Shown here: positions 1 through 5,092 of the stretch, piece by piece
Position numbering within the stretch: the first letter of the stretch is position 1
How the letters are laid out: every line of letters starts with the position of its first letter
Assembly: GCA_913774795.1 (NCBI GenBank)
Contig: CAJYIL010000519.1
Coordinates: 1 to 7,969, forward strand
DNA: 7,969 nt
DNA from: Pseudobdellovibrionaceae bacterium
Lineage (GTDB): Bacteria; Bdellovibrionota; Bdellovibrionia; Bdellovibrionales; JAMPXM01
Direction: 5' to 3'
Notes under the pieces: generated by a model
Databases searched by the model: none
Told to the model about the DNA's origin: nothing
The model's input: only the letters and a program-made list of their open reading frames with translations
Program-made: the position numbers and the translations under genes

Positions 1-410
1 GTGAGTTGAATGTAGCTTAGACCCCGAGGCTTCCAGGGTGAGTAATCCCACTCCGGCAAGAATTCGTAGCCGCCATTGATCGCGACGTCGCCAAGACCTG
101 TTCGCGTGTCGTCGTTACGCGCGCGTCTGACGACGGGAAGCGACGCTCCGATTTGGAATCGGTCAGCGACGATGTGCGCAGAATCAAGACGCAAGGTCTG
201 TGCTTGCTCGGTGATGTTTCGGTGCTGCCAGATGCCATCGGCGGTTACGTCGGTCCCGACCGATGAGTACGTGAGTGTCGACGAAATGTTCGCCTTCTCA
301 TCGCCAAGAACCAAAGCAGGAACAGGGATACCACCACCGCAACACGCCGCCGCGCGCGCCATCAACGGTGCAAGGAGGATAGCTGCTACAATTACGGATA
401 GCTGCTTCAT
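1..410 (-). CDS. Exported outer-membrane beta-barrel-like protein, N-terminal part (runs off the window)
   Basis: Reading the minus strand from the ATG at 410-408 gives 136 codons with no stop before the window edge, so the gene is 3'-truncated here. Residues 1-20 are a clear Sec signal peptide: Lys at 2, a hydrophobic core around 4-17, and an Ala-Arg-Ala site near 18-20. The mature protein would begin Ala-Ala-Cys-Cys-Gly-Gly-Gly, then Ile-Pro-Val-Pro-Ala. Alternating polar/hydrophobic stretches and the motif TGLGDVAINGGYEF (about 104-117) resemble the first strands of outer-membrane transporter-like barrels of the MetA/phenol-degradation type (PF13557-like); that assignment is inference. It is the last visible gene of a run with 475-918, 920-1495 and 1530-2309, starting 64 nt after the previous stop. 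No good Shine-Dalgarno precedes the ATG, and the ATG lies inside a 23-bp perfect stem. A start at Met17 would lose the signal peptide, so Met1 is preferred. The Cys pair could bind metal or be a redox partner of the nearby CPC redoxin. Confidence 0.72.
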   Translation of the reverse strand, partial: MKQLSVIVAAILLAPLMARAAACCGGGIPVPALVLGDEKANISSTLTYSSVGTDVTADGIWQHRNITEQAQTLRLDSAHIVADRFQIGASLPVVRRARNDDTRTGLGDVAINGGYEFLPEWDYSPWKPRGLSYIQL

Positions 411-461
411 TTCCGGAGTGTTCCGGAAATGAAGCAGCTATCCGGAAAAGAAGCAGCTACC
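377..461. repeat. Nested extra copies of the hairpin-arm core
   Basis: The core GGATAGCTGCT occurs at 377-387 and again at 396-406. Its reverse complement AGCAGCTATCC lies at 433-443, and a diverged copy, AGCAGCTACC, lies at 452-461. The outer pair (377-387 with 452-461) can also base-pair with one bulge, so the whole block is a two-level imperfect palindrome around the perfect 23-bp stem. The two right-hand copies also form a direct repeat with a 19-nt period (GGAAATGAAGCAGCTA, 425-440, against GGAAAAGAAGCAGCTA, 444-459). The left copies lie within the signal-peptide codons of the beta-barrel-like gene, in different reading frames. Confidence 0.8.
395..444. repeat. 23-bp perfect inverted repeat with 4-nt loop over a start codon
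   Basis: Arms 395-417 and 422-444 are exact reverse complements, separated by GTGT at 418-421. The core of the left arm is GCTGCTTCATTTCCGGA. On the minus-strand transcript the hairpin starts 30 nt after the stop of the 475-918 gene and includes the ATG (410-408) and first five codons of the next gene in its 3' arm. No T-run follows on either strand, so an ordinary intrinsic terminator is unlikely. Possible roles are a translational switch that hides the start codon, an RNA processing or stability site, or a fold-back mutation scar. Confidence 0.93.
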
Positions 462-474
462 GCCGACTTTGGCA

Positions 475-918
475 TCAGAACGAAACGTCGGCGACTTGTT
501 CTTCAGTCACCGCTTGCGCGTTTTTCAGCTGGAAGCGAATTTGCCAGTCGCCGCGCATTGAGAAAAAAACGTTCTCGACGAGGTACTGACCGACCGTTTG
601 CTTCGTGAGTTTCACCGGTGATGAGCCGTGCCCCATGTCGGGCATCCACAAGATCACTTTCAACGTGAGAGCCGGGTCGGCCGGTTGAGAGTCGGCGCGC
701 TTCCAGAAGTTCAATGAGAACGAACCCATGTCGTCTTCAGTGGGCTTCATGATCCAGTTGTAGTTGGCGCAGAGATCTTCTGTCTTGAAATACAGCGGGC
801 AATCCGCAATGCCGGGCTTCGCTTCGCGAGCGAGTGGCTTAGCGTCTTGGTAATTTGGCTGAGCGCATGCGAACTGCGACAAAGACATTAAGAGTGCGAA
901 GGCGAATACGAATTTCAT
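475..918 (-). CDS. Small exported FixH/YtkA-like protein with Met/His motif
   Basis: This is a 147-residue protein. Residues 1-19 form a Sec signal peptide ending Ala-Cys-Ala before Gln20; the residues before Cys18 do not make a good lipobox. The mature domain is about 128 residues. It has Cys40 and Cys50, the motif MPDMGHGSSPV (92-102), then G-x-Y (110-112), and FSMRGDWQIRF (119-129). The order M-P-x-M-G-H-G, then G-x-Y, then a Met-x-Gly-x-Trp strand, is typical of the FixH/YtkA-like beta-sandwich family, found as periplasmic or membrane-anchored domains and often near copper or cytochrome oxidase assembly genes. Metal binding by Met92/Met95/His97 is inference. The ATG has a good Shine-Dalgarno (AGGAG, 5 nt spacing) that overlaps the stop region of the upstream redoxin gene. 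One nucleotide separates that TAA from this ATG, so the two are very probably translationally coupled. Confidence 0.8.
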   Translation of the reverse strand: MKFVFAFALLMSLSQFACAQPNYQDAKPLAREAKPGIADCPLYFKTEDLCANYNWIMKPTEDDMGSFSLNFWKRADSQPADPALTLKVILWMPDMGHGSSPVKLTKQTVGQYLVENVFFSMRGDWQIRFQLKNAQAVTEEQVADVSF

Positions 919-919
919 T

Positions 920-1495
920 TTAGCTCCTGGAGATGGAACAGCCGAGCGTGCGGGTCGTGCTATTTTTAACGGGACGGTTTTGTTTCAAATCCTCGAGCGC
1001 GTCACGTAAATATTTGCGCGCATCGGGAGAAAACGTCTGGTGATCAGAGACGCCGCCTCGGTAGACGATTTTTCCTCCGCTCACGATGTAAGAATGCGGC
1101 GTTTTAAAGGCGCCAAGGGCATCAGCGAGCTTGTTGTTGGAGTCTTGGATCACCGGGAAATTCAGGCTGTGCGCGCCGAAATAAGTCTCTGACTTCGCGA
1201 GGTCTTCATCCATGTTCGAGTGAATGCCGATGACTTCGACATTTGGGTAATCGTTCACGAGATTCTTGATCTCGGTAAGATGCGAGTTCGAACAAGGGCA
1301 AACGGCCGACAAAAATATAAGCGCGTAAGTTTTTGTGGGGTCGAGAGTGAGCGTGCGCGCTTGTTTGTCGACGAGATTCTCGCCCGAAATCTGCGCGGGA
1401 ACTTGAACATCAGCGGCGTGCGCATCGACCGGTACAAGAAGTCGAACGACAAGAAGAGCGGCTAGGATCCACAAAAGAAGCGTGATCTTTTTCAT
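920..1495 (-). CDS. Exported thioredoxin-fold redoxin with Cys-Pro-Cys motif (AhpC/TSA-like)
   Basis: The start is taken at the ATG 1495-1493 (191 residues). It begins directly with an MKK-type signal peptide (hydrophobic core about 4-23, cleavage near AHA|A, residues 25-28). An upstream in-frame ATG at 1555 would add 20 unrelated residues and overlap the preceding gene. The thioredoxin fold shows as ALIFLSAVCPCSNSHL (58-73) with the active pair Cys66-Pro-Cys68, then VEVIGIHSN (86-94), FPVIQDSNNKLADALGAF (113-130), a likely cis-proline in KTPHSYIV (131-138), and GGVSD (147-151). The C-terminal segment TRTLGCSI (181-188) carries a third cysteine, Cys186, which I recall as typical of this redoxin subgroup and which could act as a resolving or metal-binding residue. 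It probably works in the periplasm as a thiol-disulfide or peroxide enzyme. It lies 34 nt after the membrane-protein stop and is coupled to the FixH/YtkA-like gene. The Shine-Dalgarno is weak (GAGGG, about 15 nt upstream). Confidence 0.82.
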   Translation of the reverse strand: MKKITLLLWILAALLVVRLLVPVDAHAADVQVPAQISGENLVDKQARTLTLDPTKTYALIFLSAVCPCSNSHLTEIKNLVNDYPNVEVIGIHSNMDEDLAKSETYFGAHSLNFPVIQDSNNKLADALGAFKTPHSYIVSGGKIVYRGGVSDHQTFSPDARKYLRDALEDLKQNRPVKNSTTRTLGCSISRS

Positions 1496-1529
1496 AGCGA
1501 TTGAATTCAACCCTCGGTTGAAGGCGAAT

Positions 1530-2309
1530 CTAGCGAACTGGACTCTCGTTGCCAAGAGCGGATTCCGCGCGCTTCTTGTAGGCGCGGTTGCGAAACGCCC
1601 ACTCGCGTCGGAGCGAGAGGATGTGCAGTAAGTACGCGAGAGGAACTACAAATGTCGGAATCCAAATCCACGGGAACAAGGCCATGCCGATGTTTGCCGG
1701 TGGCTCTGTGAAGACCTGAAACTTCGTCGGCGCTGACAAAAAGCCGTGAACGGCGACGTTCGTGAGCAAGATAAGTCCCAGAATGTTCCAGGTTGCCACA
1801 AATCGCGGACAGCCGCGATCAGCTCGATGCTCCCGGTGAACGTACCAGGCTACGAACGGCGCCGAGAGGCCGATCAAGATGTCGAAATTGCGGCCTTCGA
1901 ACGTGAGGAGTTTCGGAATGAGGCCTTCTTTCGCGAGGAAGAAGAGCTGAATTTCAATGAACAGTCGAAACGCTTGGAGACCGATGAGCCAGCGCTGTGG
2001 AATTTCGCGAATCCACCTCAAGGTTAAAGGATGGAACGCGATAAACAACATGCCGAAAAAACCAGGAAGGATTGCGTAGATGATCGGGGGCGGAGTCGCG
2101 GTGAAATCAGCGAACACTTTATCGAGGGCAAGAATGCCGATCAAAAGTAAGTAGCCGCCGACGAAAAAGCGAAAGAGTCGAACGGGCCACTTCTTGCCTG
2201 GCTCTACGCGGTTGTTCGCCCAAAGAGCGCCAAGGACGAGCACGCTGTAAAGAAGTGCGACGATCACGAGAAATGAAATGTTGAGAGGAGCCGCTTCAGA
2301 GAATTTCAC
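1530..2309 (-). CDS. Polytopic inner-membrane protein of unknown function
   Basis: This is a 259-residue integral membrane protein with a GTG start (2309-2307) and about seven hydrophobic segments: roughly 11-31, 45-66, 74-93, 107-126, 144-157, 172-192 and 208-231. Short conserved-looking motifs lie between or in the helices: IPQRWLIGLQAFRLFIE (103-119), LTFEGRNFDIL (135-145), and the last helix WIPTFVVPLAYLLHILSLR (216-234). The C-terminal tail is basic (RREWAFRNRAYKKR, 234-247), which suggests a cytoplasmic C-terminus by the positive-inside rule. I recognise the general look of an uncharacterised membrane family but cannot name it. No catalytic motif is evident; scattered His and Glu near helix ends (His93, Glu119, His158, His188, His229) might bind haem or metal, but this is speculation. 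It starts 57 nt after the spoVR stop and 34 nt before the redoxin. No good Shine-Dalgarno is visible before the GTG, so the start is less certain than the frame. Confidence 0.75.
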   Translation of the reverse strand: MKFSEAAPLNISFLVIVALLYSVLVLGALWANNRVEPGKKWPVRLFRFFVGGYLLLIGILALDKVFADFTATPPPIIYAILPGFFGMLFIAFHPLTLRWIREIPQRWLIGLQAFRLFIEIQLFFLAKEGLIPKLLTFEGRNFDILIGLSAPFVAWYVHREHRADRGCPRFVATWNILGLILLTNVAVHGFLSAPTKFQVFTEPPANIGMALFPWIWIPTFVVPLAYLLHILSLRREWAFRNRAYKKRAESALGNESPVR

Positions 2310-2323
2310 CCGTTAAGGATGAC

Positions 2324-2352
2324 GCCATCGCGACCCGTCGGTCAACGATGGC
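2324..2352 (-). other. Hairpin between spoVR and the membrane-protein gene
   Basis: Outer arms GCCATCG (2324-2330) and CGATGGC (2346-2352) pair, as do inner arms GACC (2332-2335) and GGTC (2340-2343) around a 4-nt loop, giving 11 bp with small bulges. On the minus-strand transcript it begins about 15 nt after the spoVR stop. A 10-bp palindrome, GCTCTAGAGC (2351-2360), overlaps its leading edge. No run of U follows, so this is at best a weak or factor-dependent terminator, or an mRNA-end stabiliser separating the two gene groups. Confidence 0.45.
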
Positions 2353-2366
2353 TCTAGAGCGAAATA

Positions 2367-3881
2367 TCAGTCTGCACCCGAAGCTTGGCTCGAAGGCTCC
2401 TGCGGTGAAAGCGAGAACTCTTTGAAGTCTTGCCCATCGAAGCGAATGAGTTTTCCCTCGCCCTCGATAACCGTGGCCAAATTAACCGGCCGAGTCCAGA
2501 GCGCCTGTAAGTTTTTGAGTGTCTCTTTGGTGTAATCAGGCTGCATCTCCACACCCTCATAAAGATGAGTGAGGAGAAGTTCGCCGCGGTTTTCGAAGTT
2601 GGCGTTCTCAACTTGAATAATCGGCTGTCCAAAATTCGTAAGCTGGAACAAGAGCTGTTTTTTGACCAAAGGGAAGTCGCGCGTGTCGATTTCAAAGCGG
2701 TTCGTGCGCTTATTGAATTTGTAAACGAACATCTTGTTTCTAACGCAGAAGTCTTCAGTGAGATATTCGTCGAGGAAGGTGACGTCGTTGTAATTGCGGC
2801 GCACCTCGAAGATTTTATCGCGGCCTGCGCCCGTCTTTTTATCCCAATGTTGTTTGGCGTGAATGTCGTCGCACTCGTTCCACTCTTTACCGAAGCGACC
2901 TTTATCCCAGCGGTCTTCGATTTCGCGGAAGAGCTCAATGCCCACCTTGTAAGGGTTGAAACCACCCGGCTGCATGGCCATCGTGCCCGAGTGCGCGTCA
3001 CAGAAGTCGATGACTTCTGAGTCGTTCATGATGTTTTGGGTCATCATCTTCGCGTGCCAGTACGATGCCCACCCCTCGTTCATGATTTTCGTCATGCCTT
3101 GCGGAGCGAAGTAGTAGGCCTCATCACGAATGATCGAGACGACGTCTTGCTGCCAGTTTTTCAACGGAGCATTGTGCATCAAAAATTCGAGCACGTCGCG
3201 CTGGGGCTCGTGCGGAAACTTGGCCATCTTCTGAGCTTCGATCGCGGCCTTCTCTTTTTGGTGGCGTACGAAATCCGGAGGATTAATGTACTCGTCCATG
3301 TAATCGCGGTTCACATTCAACAGGGCGAGCTCCGCTGCCTTCACGCCGCTCGACGCTTTCTCTGACGATTTCTTGCGGTAAGGTGCGTGACGATCGATCA
3401 AGTTTTCGAGCGAGAGAACTTTATCGATGAAGTTCTCAACCTCATCAACGCCGTAGCGATCCATGTAACGGCGAATACGGGTCGCGTGATTCGCCATCTG
3501 ATCCATCATTTTGCGGTTGGTCGGCGAGAACCACTGATTATTCTTAAAGAAGTCGCAGTGACCGAAGACGTGAGCCATCACGAGCTTCTGGTCGACCATG
3601 CGGTTACCTTCCATCAAGTAGGCGTAGCAAGGATCGGTGTTGATCACCATCTCGTAGATCTTCGAAAGACCATACTCATACGACTTCGAGAGTTGTTCGT
3701 ACTCCATCCCGAATCGCCAGTGGGGATATCGTACGGGAAAACCCCCGTAAGCGGCGAATTGGTTGATCTGATCGTACGTGATCAACTCGAAAACCGTTTC
3801 GAAGCAATCGAGCCCGTAGCTCTCGGCGATCTTCAGAATTTTTTGGCGGGCCTTTTCAAGTTCAGGAGTGAGATTCGCCAT
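2367..3881 (-). CDS. spoVR: SpoVR family protein (YcgB-like)
   Basis: At 504 residues this matches the usual family length (E. coli YcgB about 510). Recognisable blocks are SYGLDCFETVFELITYDQIN (21-40), the GFPVRYPHWRFGMEYEQL stretch (47-64), YEMVINTDPCYAYLMEGN (76-93), HVFGHCDFFKNN (104-115), MNEGWASYWH (267-276), HSGTM (297-301) and NPYKVGIELF (309-318). The HxxxHxDFF block and the EGWASYWH block are the most conserved parts of the family and look like potential metal or catalytic residues, though no activity is established to my knowledge. B. subtilis SpoVR affects spore cortex formation; in non-spore-formers the family travels with PrkA and YeaH in stress or developmental responses. The ATG at 3881 has a good AGAAGGA ribosome site with about 6 nt spacing and lies 29 nt after the vWA gene stop. 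A small GGGC/GCCC stem with a GCGA (GNRA) loop sits in that gap at 3897-3908. The C-terminal tail (about 490-504) is low-complexity and probably disordered. Confidence 0.96.
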   Translation of the reverse strand: MANLTPELEKARQKILKIAESYGLDCFETVFELITYDQINQFAAYGGFPVRYPHWRFGMEYEQLSKSYEYGLSKIYEMVINTDPCYAYLMEGNRMVDQKLVMAHVFGHCDFFKNNQWFSPTNRKMMDQMANHATRIRRYMDRYGVDEVENFIDKVLSLENLIDRHAPYRKKSSEKASSGVKAAELALLNVNRDYMDEYINPPDFVRHQKEKAAIEAQKMAKFPHEPQRDVLEFLMHNAPLKNWQQDVVSIIRDEAYYFAPQGMTKIMNEGWASYWHAKMMTQNIMNDSEVIDFCDAHSGTMAMQPGGFNPYKVGIELFREIEDRWDKGRFGKEWNECDDIHAKQHWDKKTGAGRDKIFEVRRNYNDVTFLDEYLTEDFCVRNKMFVYKFNKRTNRFEIDTRDFPLVKKQLLFQLTNFGQPIIQVENANFENRGELLLTHLYEGVEMQPDYTKETLKNLQALWTRPVNLATVIEGEGKLIRFDGQDFKEFSLSPQEPSSQASGAD

Positions 3882-3910
3882 TTGAAGTCCTTCTAAGGGC
3901 TCGCGCCCGA

Positions 3911-5011
3911 CTACTTTCCTTTTCCGAGGAAATCTTTGATCGAATCGAGAATCTTATCGCGGCTCTCGATCTTGCTCATCACCAAGCGATCATCCGAAGG
4001 GAATTCGCGCTCGAGATCTTTAAGGAACTGGCCTGAGCCGTACTTCGACTCGACCTGCCCGTACCCGAACATGTTGACGTTCGGTAAGAAGAATTCGGTT
4101 AAGAGCTTCATGCAAAGACGCGTGTCTTCGCCGCTCCAGTTGTCTCCATCGGAGAAATGAAACGGATAAATGTTCCAATCGTTTGTCGGATACTCGGTCT
4201 CAATCATCTGTTGGCAGAGTTTGTAAGCCGACGAGATCAACGTTCCGCCCGACTCGCTTGTCGAAAAGAATGTCTTCTCGTCGACTTCCTTTGCGGTCGC
4301 ATCGTGAATGATGAAGCGTGTTTCGAGTCCCTTGTAATGCTTCTTCAACCACGTGTTGATCCAGAAGCTCTCAAGACGAACGATTTCTTTTTGCTCCTCA
4401 CCCATCGAACCCGAAACGTCCATCATGTAGATGACGACCGCGTTCGCTTGAGGAACATTCTTCGTTTTAAATGAGCGATAGCGCATGTCCGCTTTGATCG
4501 GAACGATCACCGGCGTGTCGGGCGTGTACGTACCGCTCGAGATATAGCGCTTCAGCGCCTGTTTATAAGAGTGCTTGAAATGCCTGAGACCTTGAGGACC
4601 GACGGGCGCAATCCCCGTGTACTTGTTCTTCTCCGCATCTTGCCGAGGCTTGCCCTTCGGTTCGATGCGAGGAAGTTCAAGTTCTTCACCGAGAATGTCG
4701 GCGAGTTCTTCCATCGAGATTTCGGCTTCGATCTGGTGTTGGCCTTCGTTATTACCCGCTTCGCCCGCACCTTGTTCTGACGGCTGGCCGTCCATTGCAT
4801 CGCCGGGCTGACCTTGTCCTTGCCCGACTCCGCCGCGTTGTTTGGAGCCATATTTGAAGCGCGGAATGTCGATCGAGGGCACCGGGATCTTGACGAAGTC
4901 ATTCTCCCGCTTGTCCACCATCTCACCGTGGGTGACGTACTTCTTGAAGTTCTCTTTGATCCGGCCGCGAATGATGTCGCGGAATCGGGCCTGATCTTCC
5001 TTAATCGCCAA
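3911..5011 (-). CDS. yeaH: YeaH/YhbH family vWA-domain protein (DUF444)
   Basis: This is the middle gene of the PrkA-YeaH-SpoVR module. The preferred start is the TTG at 5011-5009, because AAGGAG sits 6 nt upstream and the protein then begins Met-Ala-Ile-Lys-Glu-Asp-Gln (366 residues). An in-frame ATG at 5053 would add 14 residues, but it has no Shine-Dalgarno and lies in the loop region of a hairpin. Numbering from that ATG, there is a basic N-terminal region (1-66), a Gly/Gln-rich linker (69-111), a segment leading to GLRHFKHSYK (155-164), and a C-terminal vWA domain. The MIDAS metal site is visible as DVSGS (212-216), Gly-Gly-Thr with Thr271, and SDGDNW with Asp302 and Asp304. A likely role is adaptor or partner for the PrkA kinase; vWA proteins paired with AAA+ ATPases commonly act this way, but the substrate is unknown. 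The stop lies 29 nt before spoVR. Confidence 0.95.
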   Translation of the reverse strand: MAIKEDQARFRDIIRGRIKENFKKYVTHGEMVDKRENDFVKIPVPSIDIPRFKYGSKQRGGVGQGQGQPGDAMDGQPSEQGAGEAGNNEGQHQIEAEISMEELADILGEELELPRIEPKGKPRQDAEKNKYTGIAPVGPQGLRHFKHSYKQALKRYISSGTYTPDTPVIVPIKADMRYRSFKTKNVPQANAVVIYMMDVSGSMGEEQKEIVRLESFWINTWLKKHYKGLETRFIIHDATAKEVDEKTFFSTSESGGTLISSAYKLCQQMIETEYPTNDWNIYPFHFSDGDNWSGEDTRLCMKLLTEFFLPNVNMFGYGQVESKYGSGQFLKDLEREFPSDDRLVMSKIESRDKILDSIKDFLGKGK

Positions 5012-5017
5012 GCAAAA

Positions 5018-5023
5018 CTCCTT
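5018..5023 (-). promoter_or_regulatory. Ribosome binding site that supports the TTG start of yeaH
   Basis: On the transcript AAGGAG is followed by TTTTGC and then TTG (5011-5009), an ideal 6-nt spacing. The site lies just outside the base of the 5029-5089 hairpin, so it stays single-stranded when the hairpin forms. The competing ATG at 5053 has no such site. Confidence 0.6.
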
Positions 5024-5025
5024 CG

Positions 5026-5092
5026 GTGCCACCTTCCTTTTTGTAGCGCCCATGCGTCTAACGCAGCTTAGCTACAAAAAGGAAGGTGGTAC
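5026..5092. repeat. 19-bp perfect inverted repeat filling the prkA-yeaH gap
   Basis: Arms CCACCTTCCTTTTTGTAGC (5029-5047) and GCTACAAAAAGGAAGGTGG (5071-5089) are exact reverse complements; two more outer base pairs form after one mismatch (to 5026 and 5092). The 23-nt interval holds a second stem, TGCGT (5053-5057) with ACGCA (5061-5065). On the minus-strand transcript the hairpin starts right after the prkA stop (5095-5093) and ends 5 nt before the yeaH ribosome site. No U-run follows. It could stabilise the prkA 3' end, be an RNase III-type processing site, or set the kinase:vWA protein ratio. Confidence 0.92.

Noticed and set aside
76..432. Plus-strand open frame of 118 codons overlapping the barrel-like gene
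   Set aside because: Its product is Arg/Ser/Thr-rich with no recognisable domain and no ribosome site, and it is the antisense of a minus-strand frame with a signal peptide.
395..444. Intrinsic terminator for the FixH/YtkA-like gene
   Set aside because: The stem is strong but no T-run follows on the transcript, and the 3' arm contains the next gene's start codon.
2310..2366. Promoter for the membrane-protein gene using a TTGACC box
   Set aside because: No acceptable -10 box lies at the right spacing, and the start codon is too close.
3897..3908. Small GGGC/GCCC stem with GCGA loop before spoVR
   Set aside because: Only 4 bp; too short to claim as a separate regulatory element.
2565..4160. 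Several long plus-strand open frames across spoVR and yeaH
   Set aside because: They are antisense to strongly conserved genes, overlap one another and show no domain signatures; such frames are common opposite coding DNA of this composition.
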